Origin: Candidatus Gastranaerophilales bacterium
GTDB taxonomy: Bacteria; Cyanobacteriota; Vampirovibrionia; Gastranaerophilales; Gastranaerophilaceae
Assembly: GCA_944324185.1 (NCBI GenBank)
Contig: CALUVI010000003.1
Coordinates: 1-64,000, forward strand
Direction: 5' to 3'
DNA length: 64,000 nt
In this document: positions 19,101 to 26,815 of the stretch, piece by piece
Position numbering within the stretch: position 1 is the first letter of the stretch
How the letters are laid out: each line of letters opens with the position of its first letter
The notes under the pieces: generated by a model
Told to the model about the DNA's origin: nothing
What the model saw: only the letters and a program-made list of their open reading frames with translations
The model's database searches: none
Program-made: the position numbers and the translations under genes

Positions 19101-19318
19101 GAGTAAATCTCTTTGAAAAACTTCTGAAAGATTTGCCGATTCTGAAAGAAGCACTGAATGAGAACCATTATCAGAAACTTGCCAAACTTTCGGACGGATT
19201 GTCAATCGGTAATATTGCCGATACCATTGATAAAACTATCACTCAGGCAATTAAAAAGCGAAAAAATATTGATTCGGAAACCCTGATGCTGGCGTTTGTA
19301 AGAAAAGCGGTAAGGTAA
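16136..19318 (+). CDS. Three-module AAA ATPase (Cdc48/FtsH-like) with N-terminal FK box and ankyrin-like segment
   Basis: The 1060-residue protein has an N-terminal VSFKAN box (residues 16-21), an ankyrin-like stretch (30-100, ending GKTPLDYAV), and a Pro/Glu/Lys-rich linker (110-250). Three AAA modules follow. Module 1 (about 260-480) has lost Walker A (GILLETSED replaces the P-loop) and Walker B. Module 2 has GPAGNGKT near 580, WFFDEFDSL, ATNN and RRRGRLG. Module 3 has GPPGTGKT near 855, LFFDEAEKFF and AATNH. Such proteins unfold or remodel targets as hexamers. No protease domain is present. An AAAGGA site precedes the ATG. Target unknown; the family layout is not one I can name. Confidence 0.8.
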   Translation: MYITANPRAVVLSRTVSFKANDDFPSENELMAALRQGKFSPNDINQNSESIFQHIVKNDYFYLVNYLTAKPHIRQEIINFAPNGKTPLDYAVSDEMKTILIQRGGKYSAEILPPEKQAQPPISPKPEKQAEKPDVEDARTAAAKMYMSDPVVVKPSQMQPAVKVSENIEPAETKITHQKKVPEPENKPEENIDFFDSFEEVEEEAPQSLELQKAENTNTEAAPQKDYEEISNEPAGKTEQKKPEQKKLPSAFKNHSPLVILPSDPKKIDEIIGMDKIKEELKEDVITPLKEQAANATLRANNISIPNGILLETSEDTINFVKALSNETEMPVLQLYTPQEFKPMLKDIENEYKKNGLKTIVLIRGFDKFFTTGPNCDLDKKNFLLTAENCGDKGALLFATADKKCDVDPKFLSSGIFDKVMELKIPDLEDRKEYLTQYFKDKYLFKDLNTEEMINEIGEKTEGFKYSDIENVLAESARASVYNKKYSVEPETVREELAEFTKAAGIQPVDEFNKTTMYDTPEFKRVSVSPDEIMKLDDLGGMPDIKEKLKKLYIEPFKNLDKLKENLGSSAIPDGAIFYGPAGNGKTLTARVLARELGLPFYETKLSDVASAYIHEVSRRIRQMAKQLNDKYAATGEMSVWFFDEFDSLGEARGDETASHKQEVTDTLLQELNNPSSKGYILIAATNNLEGIDPALRRRGRLGNWIAFSNPDKAAIKDVVQKELAKTPFSKELADNNEFLEAAAKEFDGSSMSTIASVLTDAKRMAILDGKDFSECIKECFDDYNKRLMGEFCNKAGLEQHKYNEWDFKSLDELGGMEEVKQALEENIIDIWRPEVRQALIANRRSLPGGVILEGPPGTGKTTIVETLARQMDVPLYKMNYSQVGNEFIHGVSRNVTDIFNRLALEAKIIKKPVMLFFDEAEKFFPRNADRHQVEEVNTYKELMNTAAASGLILVAATNHINLVNAEIIGNPRRMGTIIHCGNPDFNSRVNLFEKLLKDLPILKEALNENHYQKLAKLSDGLSIGNIADTIDKTITQAIKKRKNIDSETLMLAFVRKAVR

Positions 19319-19530
19319 ATCTCTTACAGGTGACTGAGATGATAAACAAGTCGGTTGGGTGACATCAATAACTTGAATGGATTGCCACGAAAATCAGAGA
19401 TTTTCTCGCAATGACAGGTAGTGAATTGCCACGGCGCTCACGCGCCTCGCAATGACAGCAAACTTGGAAGTAAACCTAAAAGCTTGCCGTCATTCAGAGC
19501 CCGACAGCAATTCAGGGGCGAAGAATCCCT
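19319..19530. repeat. REP-like sequences downstream of the AAA gene
   Basis: GGATTGCCACG with CTCGCAATGACAG at 19376-19420, and ATTGCCACGGCGCTCACGCG with CTCGCAATGACAG at 19424-19457, resemble the widespread palindromic repeats built on CGTCATTGCGAG. They are followed at 19487-19530 by the GTCATTCAGAGCCCGA unit that also occurs at 219-256 inverted. Confidence 0.7.
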
Positions 19531-19534
19531 TTTG

Positions 19535-19728
19535 CTGGTGAATAGTGAGGAATGAATAGTGAATAGAAAATTTTTACAAAAGTTAAAGAGATTCTTCGGG
19601 CTCCCGCCCTCTGAATGACAGCAGGGGTAAATGTATTTGGGTTGTCAGGTGAGACTACAAGCTTGGCGTCATTGCGGGGGTAAATGATTTCAGTCATGAA
19701 GTGAACCTACAAGTTAGTCGTCATTGCG
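19535..19728. repeat. Inverted copy of the repeat cluster at 1-213
   Basis: Read on the minus strand, this block matches 1-213 nearly base for base, including both type E units and the type F tail. Small indels occur near the GTAAATTACTTGAATA part. It ends in GTCATTGCGAG and GCGAAGCAATCC-like sequence to 19762. Confidence 0.85.
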
Positions 19729-19786
19729 AGGGAACAGCCATTTAGCCCGAAGCAATCCAGAACAAATTTGACAACTTAATAAAAAA

Positions 19787-19880
19787 TAGTAGTGGTAGGG
19801 TGGGTGGGAACGCTTACGCTTTTCCCACCCTACGGCTACTACATTTCTTGATCACTTGATCACCCGGTCACTTGATCACT
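19787..19880. repeat. Repeat G hairpin and repeat D tandem array
   Basis: GTAGGGTGGG (19795-19804) pairs with CCCACCCTAC (19824-19833) around CGCTTACGCTTT; a diverged copy is at 32413-32443. Next to it, TTGATCAC/TTGGTCAC-type 10-base units are repeated at 19847-19880 (type D). Nothing else is seen up to the start of the next gene. Confidence 0.75.
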
Positions 19881-19902
19881 GTTTAGAAAGAAAGGACAAA
19901 TT

Positions 19903-20613
19903 ATGATAATATCTAGAATTAACACAATCAATTTTAAATCAAATAAACACCGTGAAGCCGAGATGCGTGAGCTTGCACGGCTCAAAGAATTCCACCGCCA
20001 GTATATGAAACAAAAACTTCTGGAACAACAACATATGGAAGAAGAATTGATTAACAGAATTTCTTATCCAGAACTTGACAATCCGATGAGTACAAAAATG
20101 GCAGGATTTCTGTCAAAATTCACCTGCGCTATCCAGAATGCTTCCGAGCATAATATTATGGAATTTTTCGGTGATGAAACAACTGCGAAAAATTTAAGGA
20201 AAAATCTTTCACCGGAGTGTCAGGCTGACAGTGAAATTCTAAGAAAGCAGCTTCAGGAGACAGAAGAACTCAAAGACCCTGTTATGACACTTATTTGCGC
20301 AAACAGAATGAAAAAATTTGTGCCGAAAAAAGGAATTCTGACAGAAGAGCAGCATACAAATTTTGTTGAAGGTATCAAAAAAACTATTTCAACTATTGTA
20401 AGAAACGCCGATTTGGATAAATTTGAACCGCAGGATAAGGCTGCCATACTTGAGATGGTTCAAAAGGTTGAAGAATCTGACAGCGTTAATTTTGGTATTG
20501 AAGCAAAACTCAAAACCCTTGTTGACAGACTTAATTCCAAGAAATTCAAACCGGGATTTATTCCGCCGGTTCAAGTCAAATACCTTGAAGTGGTGAAAAA
20601 GATATTAAAATAG
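19903..20613 (+). CDS. FK-box protein of unknown function
   Basis: I recognise no family. The 236-residue protein begins IISRINTINFKSNKHR, an Ile/Asn-rich start with FKSN at residues 11-14, as in three other proteins of this window. The rest is predicted almost entirely helical and charged, with a Gln/Glu/Lys-rich helix at 20-50 and no Cys-rich or catalytic motif. An AAAGGA site lies nine bases before the ATG, just after the type D array, so the repeat has entered right up to the ribosome site. It is convergent and nearly abutting with the radical SAM gene. Confidence 0.65.
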   Translation: MIISRINTINFKSNKHREAEMRELARLKEFHRQYMKQKLLEQQHMEEELINRISYPELDNPMSTKMAGFLSKFTCAIQNASEHNIMEFFGDETTAKNLRKNLSPECQADSEILRKQLQETEELKDPVMTLICANRMKKFVPKKGILTEEQHTNFVEGIKKTISTIVRNADLDKFEPQDKAAILEMVQKVEESDSVNFGIEAKLKTLVDRLNSKKFKPGFIPPVQVKYLEVVKKILK

Positions 20614-21792
20614 TCAGTCTATATTAATGTCACTGAAAACTTTTCTTGCAGGAGTTTTGTTTTCATAATTCAGTTTTATGCCGGTTCCGATAGTCAATTC
20701 AACCGGAGCAGAGATATGTTCAACTTTCGTTGCCGGTATGGTTGTATAAACACTCCCGTCAATATCGACACATTTTACGGCACAGTCAAGGAGTGTTTTT
20801 TGTCTCTCATCAGGACTCATCATTTCCCAGTCTAAAGCTTCGTCAATAAGTTCAGACTGTTCTTTTAGATTTTTGTCTTGCGGGAAGAATCTTCTCCCCC
20901 TGCCGCTCGGCTCAATCAGGTGTGACTTATCAAAGCGGGTAAGGTTTTCCGGTTTTAACTCCGGTACAAAATCAAGCGCCGAGCCGGTTTTTTGCCGGAG
21001 TTTCGTATAAATTTCCCCGTAAAGTTTTTTTGTTTCATTTTCTCCTACGAGTTCATTTCCTTGAAAATCAGGAGCGTGACGGTAAATCACACGGGCTTTT
21101 CCGGTTTCAAAAAGTTTTAAAAATACAGCCAGAGTATTTGCCATTCTGTCAGTATAAATGTTTCTGAAAAACAACGCTTTATCAGACTTGCCGTCATTCA
21201 GCGCCGCGCGTGATTTTTCCATAATTCCGGAAAAAGGGTTTATTGATATTTCTACCGACTCAACAGAGGCAGGATTTTTCTCAATTTGTTTAACTAAATC
21301 TTCTGCCGCCTGCCCGGAATATTTAGAAGCTTTACTCCAGCCTGAGGTTACAAAGATTACGGGAAGATTGATTTTATCGTAAATCTGTTTAATTGCCTCG
21401 ACTACGCTATGACTTCGGTATTTACCCTTTATCGGAATATCGGAAGGATTGGCGTCATCAATTATATTAACGTATTTATTGCCCTGAAAAACATTGAACC
21501 CGACACGTTCGCTTAAAGTTTTAAATCCGTCCAAAAAATTAATTAAATCTTCAAATAAAACAGTTTCTCTGCCTTTTACAGGCTCTTTTGCGTCCTTAAG
21601 ACAATGAGAACAGTTAACCCTGCATCCTCTGAATAGATTTAATGTTTCAAACCTTTTTGTTACAAATGCAATATCTCTTATATTAACCCCGTGAAAAAGC
21701 GGTATTCCTTTCTGAATACCTTCAATACTATTTAACGGAAGTCTTGTCAGCGGATAGGCTGAGTTTTTTATACTTGGCGGAATTATGTTCAT
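20614..21792 (-). CDS. Radical SAM-like protein, function unknown
   Basis: The 392-residue protein has LNLFRGCRVNCSHCLKD near residue 55, a CxxxCxxC cluster motif, and an NPF/GI segment after a predicted TIM-barrel strand, so it is probably a radical SAM enzyme. The rest does not match a named subfamily I can recall. Residues near the C terminus (CAVKCVDIDGSVYTTIPA) add two Cys that could hold another cluster, similar to SPASM-like endings. The ATG at 21792 is preferred over an in-frame TTG twelve bases upstream. No SD is clear. Substrate unknown. Confidence 0.65.
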   Translation of the reverse strand: MNIIPPSIKNSAYPLTRLPLNSIEGIQKGIPLFHGVNIRDIAFVTKRFETLNLFRGCRVNCSHCLKDAKEPVKGRETVLFEDLINFLDGFKTLSERVGFNVFQGNKYVNIIDDANPSDIPIKGKYRSHSVVEAIKQIYDKINLPVIFVTSGWSKASKYSGQAAEDLVKQIEKNPASVESVEISINPFSGIMEKSRAALNDGKSDKALFFRNIYTDRMANTLAVFLKLFETGKARVIYRHAPDFQGNELVGENETKKLYGEIYTKLRQKTGSALDFVPELKPENLTRFDKSHLIEPSGRGRRFFPQDKNLKEQSELIDEALDWEMMSPDERQKTLLDCAVKCVDIDGSVYTTIPATKVEHISAPVELTIGTGIKLNYENKTPARKVFSDINID

Positions 21793-21931
21793 ATATAAAT
21801 ACAAACCCCGTGAAAAAAATTTTTGCTTTACAAATTCTTAATATCCGGACTATTGACCTATTTTGAAAAAAAATATATGATAAAGCTTTGGTGTAGATAC
21901 TACAATTATTAAGAAGAACGGAGGGATATGT

Positions 21932-23293
21932 ATGGAATTTCATCACCAGCCTTTGAACGGCGCAAACTATACTGACGCAGATATCAAGAGGCTTATTACA
22001 GAATATAATGTTCAGTTTATCAAGCTTCAATTTGTTGATATAAACGGTCAGGTTAAGAATATGGCAGTTCCTTCGGAACACATTGACAGAATTCTTAATA
22101 ATGAAATTATGCTTGACGGCTCATCAATTAAGGGTTTTAGAAACATTGAAACTTCTGATATGTTTTTCTATCCGGACAAAAATACTTTCCAGATTCTTCC
22201 GTGGCAGGAACGCGACGGCAGAAATTCCGCAAGGCTGATTTGTGATATTTATAACTCTGACGGAACTCCGTTTGAAGGATGTCCTAGATGCAACCTGAAA
22301 CGTCTTATGGAAGAGGCTCACAAGTTAGGCTTCTCAATGAATGTAGGACCGGAAGCCGAGTTTTTCCTCTTTGAAAAAGATGAGGAAGACCATATTACAA
22401 CAAAAACCCACGACAGAGCCGGATATTATGATGTGGGACCGGATGATTTAGGAGAAGCTGTAAGGGCTGATATTGTAAGCACCCTGCAGGAAATGGATTT
22501 TGATATAGAAGCTTCTCACCACGAAGTTGCGGACGGACAGCATGAAGTTGATTTCAAATACTCTGATATTTTAACAACCGCGGATAATGTTGCAACATTC
22601 AGAGTTGCTGTTAAAGCTATTGCTGCACAATATGGTTTGCACGCAACATTTATGCCTAAACCTGTTTACGGAATCAACGGCTCGGGTATGCACTGCAATA
22701 TCTCGTTATTCAAAGACGGAAAAAACGCTTTTTATGATGAAAAAGCGGAATACCAGCTTTCTGATACTGCAAAATACGCAATCGGCGGACTTTTGAAACA
22801 TATTAAGAGTATAACCGCAATTCTTAACCCGACTGTAAACAGCTACAAGAGACTTGTTCCGGGCTATGAAGCTCCTGTATATATGGCGTGGTCTCTGGCT
22901 AACAGAAGCGCTCTTTTGAGAGTTCCGGCAAAACGCGGAATGTCAACACGTGTAGAACTTCGCTCGCCTGACCCGAGCTGCAACCCGTATCTTGCGTTTG
23001 CAACAATTCTTGCTGCATGCTTAGACGGTGTAAGAAACAAAATTGAGCCGCCTAAACCTGTAGAAGCAAATATCTACAAGCTTTCCGATAAAGAAAGAAA
23101 GAAAATGAGAATAGAATCTCTTCCGGGAAGTTTGAAAGAAGCTTTGTATTATATGGACAAGTCTCTGATAGCCAAAACCGCACTCGGCAGCCACATTCTG
23201 GACGAGTTCATAACCGCCAAAGAGATTGAGTGGGATTCATTCAGAACTTATGTTTCCCGGTGGGAAATCGACAGGTATCTGGCAAGATATTAA
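21932..23293 (+). CDS. glnA: Glutamine synthetase, type I
   Basis: GlnA makes glutamine from glutamate, ammonia and ATP. The 453-residue protein shows all class I marks: DGSSIKGF near residue 66, GPEAEFFLF near 140, ASHHEVADGQHEVDF near 190, NGSGMHCNIS near 250, PGYEAPVYMAWSLANRSALLRVP near 305 and RVELRSPDPSCNPYLAFA near 340. Length and lack of an adenylylation Tyr loop place it with the GSI-alpha type, which is feedback-controlled rather than adenylylated. A GGAGGG site precedes the ATG. The gene is alone; no GlnR-like gene is near. Confidence 0.97.
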   Translation: MEFHHQPLNGANYTDADIKRLITEYNVQFIKLQFVDINGQVKNMAVPSEHIDRILNNEIMLDGSSIKGFRNIETSDMFFYPDKNTFQILPWQERDGRNSARLICDIYNSDGTPFEGCPRCNLKRLMEEAHKLGFSMNVGPEAEFFLFEKDEEDHITTKTHDRAGYYDVGPDDLGEAVRADIVSTLQEMDFDIEASHHEVADGQHEVDFKYSDILTTADNVATFRVAVKAIAAQYGLHATFMPKPVYGINGSGMHCNISLFKDGKNAFYDEKAEYQLSDTAKYAIGGLLKHIKSITAILNPTVNSYKRLVPGYEAPVYMAWSLANRSALLRVPAKRGMSTRVELRSPDPSCNPYLAFATILAACLDGVRNKIEPPKPVEANIYKLSDKERKKMRIESLPGSLKEALYYMDKSLIAKTALGSHILDEFITAKEIEWDSFRTYVSRWEIDRYLARY

Positions 23294-23490
23294 ACTTCTA
23301 TTGTCAGATATGTATTATATATATGATGTTTGTAATTAAAAGCATACAGTCAAATATATTTTTCTGATGAAATAACTATGTCTTTTAAAATAAAAAATAA
23401 AAAATTTTGTTTTTAAAAGAATAAAAGATTAATAATAATATTATTATTAATTATATATATTTAATCATCTTCATCATAAGCTCTGATTAT
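23294..23490. other. AT-rich gap after glnA
   Basis: This 200-base stretch is nearly pure A and T, with TAATAATAATATTATTATTA at about 23430. No gene, terminator or RNA could be recognised in it. Confidence 0.5.
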
Positions 23491-23699
23491 TTGTTCAAAA
23501 CTATATGAAAGTATTGTGAATATTGAGTTTTTCATGTTCAAAAGAATGTAGAAAACTTGTAGAAAACTTTAAAGTTATTGACATTTTTCTACATAAAATA
23601 ATAAAAAAGTAAAAATTAAAAAAAAGAATGTAGAAAACTTTCAACTTTTCTACATTCTTTCTACATTTTTTTACAAGTTATTGACATAGTTTTGAACAA
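23491..23699. repeat. Nested inverted-repeat element at the edge of the glycan island
   Basis: A perfect 14-base inverted repeat, TTGTTCAAAACTAT (23491-23504) and ATAGTTTTGAACAA (23686-23699), encloses a second perfect 13-base hairpin, AGAATGTAGAAAA (23625-23637) with TTTTCTACATTCT (23646-23658). ATGTAGAAAACTT occurs twice and GTAGAAAACTT once more, with three TTTCTACAT complements. AGTTATTGACAT occurs twice. It could be a small mobile element with terminal repeats, an operator cluster or an iteron set. No target duplication is visible. Confidence 0.65.
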
Positions 23700-23844
23700 T
23701 TTTTGAACCGTGTTGACAGTTAGAAATCTGAAACAAACTCAGGATAAATTTTATCATTTTTTATTTGTGATATAAATTCTGTAGCTTTTTCATTGTTTTT
23801 ACTTAACTTTTATAATACAATTATCATAATTATAATTAAAAGAA

Positions 23845-23850
23845 TATAAA
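23845..23850 (+). promoter_or_regulatory. -10-like box before the GT4 gene
   Basis: TATAAA, then GATATT, then ATG at 23857; no SD. A TATAAT box lies 20 bases before the ATG as an alternative. Confidence 0.35.
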
Positions 23851-23856
23851 GATATT

Positions 23857-25089
23857 ATGAAATATTTGTTCAGAAAAATTATTTATTTTATAAACTTTTT
23901 ATCAAAAATGCCAGACGATGAGTTTCAGCTAAAATTGTTTAGAAACCATATGAGAAAAGTTATTTTTAATAAAGATAACTTATATTTCTTAGATACCTGT
24001 AACAGCAATTGTGCAATAAATGTTCAAAAGACAGATAAGCCGAATATCATGGTTGTAACTCATGATTTTTCAAATACCGGTGCACCAAAAGTTACACTGG
24101 ATTTATGTAAAAAATTAAGAGAAATATATGATGCAAATCTTTATATAATCGGACCGTGTTACGGTGCTTTGAAAGATGAATTTGAAAAATACGGAAAAGT
24201 TTTTTATATAGCAGATTTACCGGCAAAAAAAGATACATTTGCATCTTTTTGTAATAAATTTGATTTAATACTGGTGTCTTCATTATCAAAAGAAATTATA
24301 TCCTGTCTTTATATTTGTAAAGAAAATATTAACACTCCTCTAATTTGGTATACTCATGAGATTCACAATGATATTTTATTTGCAAAGACAGCTATCAAGG
24401 TTTTTGATTCAATTTTATGTGTAAGTCCACCTGTGGAAAAATCTATAAAAAGTATTAATAAAAATGCTAAAACTAAACTGTTAATGTACGGTCTTGATGA
24501 TATAAAAATTCCTGCCTGTTCAGTTAAAAAAGATAAAGTAGTATTTTTATGCATAGGAACTGTTAATAAAAGAAAAAATCAAAAACTTTTTGTTCAGGCG
24601 ATAAAATTGATGCCGGAAAAATTAAGAGAAAAATGTAAATTTTATATAATAGGTTCTCCTGTGCAAAAAGAGGATTTTGTATATGAAACAGAGTTAAAAA
24701 CAATATCATCAGGTATAAAAGAAATCGAATATGTTCCTAACATTCCTCAAAGAGAATTGTTTGAGTATTACAATAAAAGTGATTGTGTTGTTTGTACTTC
24801 AGTTCAGGACCCTCTGCCGATTGTTGTTACTCACGGTTTTATGTTCGGTAAAATTCCTGTTATTTCGAATGTAATAGGGCAGGCACTGTTGTGTGAAAAT
24901 AATAAAAACGCGGTTATTTTTAATTACCGTAATCCGGCTGAATTGTCCGGTATTTTATCGGATATTGCGGAAAATAAGGAAAAATATGAACATATAGCTA
25001 AAAATTCAAGAGAAATCTATGACAAATATTTCTCCATGGAAAGTTTTAAAAATTCCGTTAAAAATATTTTAGATAAATATTTAATTTAG
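23857..25089 (+). CDS. Family 4 glycosyltransferase
   Basis: The 410-residue protein is a GT-B fold transferase. N-terminal half: NIMVVTHDFSNTGAPKVTLDLCKKLRE (the glycine-poor acceptor loop) near residue 65. C-terminal half: VVFLCIGTVNKRKNQKLFVQAIKLMPE near 230, YVPNIPQRELFEYYNKSDCVVCTS near 295 and DPLPIVVTHGFMFGKIPVISN near 320, where PLPIVVTHG replaces the usual E-x7-E motif's first part. Base composition is richer in A/T than the core genes. It opens the glycan island and is convergent with the DUF1796 gene, overlapping it by four bases. Donor and acceptor unknown. Confidence 0.85.
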   Translation: MKYLFRKIIYFINFLSKMPDDEFQLKLFRNHMRKVIFNKDNLYFLDTCNSNCAINVQKTDKPNIMVVTHDFSNTGAPKVTLDLCKKLREIYDANLYIIGPCYGALKDEFEKYGKVFYIADLPAKKDTFASFCNKFDLILVSSLSKEIISCLYICKENINTPLIWYTHEIHNDILFAKTAIKVFDSILCVSPPVEKSIKSINKNAKTKLLMYGLDDIKIPACSVKKDKVVFLCIGTVNKRKNQKLFVQAIKLMPEKLREKCKFYIIGSPVQKEDFVYETELKTISSGIKEIEYVPNIPQRELFEYYNKSDCVVCTSVQDPLPIVVTHGFMFGKIPVISNVIGQALLCENNKNAVIFNYRNPAELSGILSDIAENKEKYEHIAKNSREIYDKYFSMESFKNSVKNILDKYLI

Positions 25090-25844
25090 TTTGCTAAATA
25101 TGTCCTGATTGCTTTTCTAAGTTTTTTAAAAGGTATTAAATTAATTAAATAGTGATATATTATTTTCTGTAGTTTGTAAAACCATAAGTTTTTAATATGA
25201 TATTTTCTAAAAATTAATGTTGAAAGTTCCGTATTTCCCATACATGCGGCAAGAGGCGTACTTTTATCATCACTTTCAATATTGTATATGTATTTGATAA
25301 TATTATCATTTATATGTTTTTTTTCTATGTCTGAAGAATTATGGTTAAAATTGTTTTCAAGAACCGCAATATTTATATTTTTATTTAAAAATTTATTATT
25401 CAATCTGCTTAATGCGTTTTTGAGTGTATCATCAGATAAAACTTTATCTCTGCTAAACCATATAAATAATATATTTTTTGATTTATCAATTAGTTTATAT
25501 AATCTCTTAATTCTTCTGTCATATTTATTTTTTACGAAAGGATATGATTGTTCTAACGTTTGATTTATATCAAAATCATGGTAATAAATAAAACTGTTTC
25601 TTTTGTTGGCATAAGGTGCAAAATTATTACCCGGAGTATTTTGTATATCCATTAAATACAAATCATCAATATTTAAAAAGTTTTCAAAATTATTTATGAT
25701 ACTGTCTATTCTGGTTTCAAACGGAGCGCGGGTAAGCCAGTCAAACGGCAGAGAGACAAATTGAAGATTGTTTTTTCTCAGATAACTCGTACAGGCACAG
25801 TCTTCACCAAGACTTATAAATAAATCATATTTTATTTTTTTCAC
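25086..25844 (-). CDS. DUF1796 family protein (papain-like fold)
   Basis: The 252-residue protein starts with the DUF1796 signature: LFISLGEDCACTSYLRKNNLQFVSLPFDWL. These proteins are predicted papain-like cysteine hydrolases and are often coded in surface-polysaccharide clusters; their reaction is not established. C29-like and H/N residues for a catalytic triad cannot be assigned from this sequence alone. The start is GTG at 25844 with GGAG nine bases upstream, inside the last codons of the upstream GT2 gene (20-base overlap), so the two are translated together. Confidence 0.75.
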   Translation of the reverse strand: MKKIKYDLFISLGEDCACTSYLRKNNLQFVSLPFDWLTRAPFETRIDSIINNFENFLNIDDLYLMDIQNTPGNNFAPYANKRNSFIYYHDFDINQTLEQSYPFVKNKYDRRIKRLYKLIDKSKNILFIWFSRDKVLSDDTLKNALSRLNNKFLNKNINIAVLENNFNHNSSDIEKKHINDNIIKYIYNIESDDKSTPLAACMGNTELSTLIFRKYHIKNLWFYKLQKIIYHYLINLIPFKKLRKAIRTYLAN

Positions 25845-26799
25845 AAATCAGCTCCAGAAAATTGGGTATGGACCTATCAATTGTTACAACACCCTGTTCC
25901 ATTAAAAACTTTCTCATATCTTCATTATAAAGTTTGTCATAATTTTCTTTTAATTCGCCGGATTCGTATTGTTTTATAAGTTTTCTCATATGTACACCGA
26001 ATCCTTCACCAATTAGTTTTAAAGATTCTTTATACCTTTCTACTTTTTTGATTGATTCATTGAAATTTCTTATTGTGTAATGGTACAGAGTAATTTCAGC
26101 CGGTTCTACACAAACTTTATTTCTCATTTTGATATCGTGATTTCCTATAATAATTCTTCTGTATCCCTTTGTTTTATGTATAACTTTGGTACATCCCTGT
26201 GACCCGATGAAACCTTTAAATTCAGGTTTATCAATTATTCCGAGCTTTTGTGCCGCATACTCGTGAAACGGTCTTGTTGCAAAATACGGAGAACTTAGAA
26301 AATCGTCTCTGTTGTCAGGATAATAAAATGTGGAATCTACTTTAAGAACATTGACATTAGTTTTTTTGTACTTTATTATACTTTTCTTCAAATTTAAATC
26401 TTTTGAATAATAAAATTCATCGGCATCTGCGTTTATAATCCAGTCAGCTTTATATTTGCGTTTTGCAAGTTTTATCATTCTGTCAACAAATTTTACCTGA
26501 TTATAAGCAGGGTCTGTTTCATAAATTATTTCAAGAACAAGACCCTCCTTCTTTAATTTTTCCAGAATTTCATTTGTCCTGTCAGTAGAATTATGGCTTG
26601 TTACAATAAACCCGTCGGCTCCCATTTCCTTATGAAAACGAATATTTTTCTCTATAAGATACTCTTCATCTTTTACAAGAAGAGTCATTATGAGTTTTAA
26701 ATCTCGTACACTTTTTTCATACAAATATTTACTAACCCTGTTTCTGGCTTTTCTTGAAATAGGGAACTTTAAAAATGATTTTAATATTCCAGTATCCAT
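25825..26799 (-). CDS. Glycosyltransferase family 2-like protein (GT2_4/GT92 type)
   Basis: This 324-residue protein has the short-type GT-A pattern: LIMTLLVKDEEYLIEKNIRFHKEMGADGFIVTSHNSTDRTNEIL, then WIINADADEFYY near residue 125 with the DxD metal motif (DAD). Members of this family transfer sugars to surface glycans. The C-terminal half is helical and basic. A TGATAAAAT box ends seven bases before the ATG and overlaps the last codons of the upstream fusion gene, so a leaderless internal start is possible within the island operon. Confidence 0.8.
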   Translation of the reverse strand: MDTGILKSFLKFPISRKARNRVSKYLYEKSVRDLKLIMTLLVKDEEYLIEKNIRFHKEMGADGFIVTSHNSTDRTNEILEKLKKEGLVLEIIYETDPAYNQVKFVDRMIKLAKRKYKADWIINADADEFYYSKDLNLKKSIIKYKKTNVNVLKVDSTFYYPDNRDDFLSSPYFATRPFHEYAAQKLGIIDKPEFKGFIGSQGCTKVIHKTKGYRRIIIGNHDIKMRNKVCVEPAEITLYHYTIRNFNESIKKVERYKESLKLIGEGFGVHMRKLIKQYESGELKENYDKLYNEDMRKFLMEQGVVTIDRSIPNFLELICEKNKI

Positions 26800-26806
26800 A
26801 CAACTG

Positions 26807-26815
26807 ATTTTATCA
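26807..26815 (-). promoter_or_regulatory. Extended -10 promoter within the glycan operon, predicted leaderless
   Basis: TGATAAAAT on the minus strand, then CAGTTGT, then ATG at 26799. It overlaps the stop of the upstream gene. Confidence 0.5.

Noticed and set aside
23491-23760. Chromosome replication origin
   Set aside because: TTATTGACA is not a good DnaA box (TTATNCACA), and no dnaA, dnaN or gidA gene is near. AT-richness alone is not enough.
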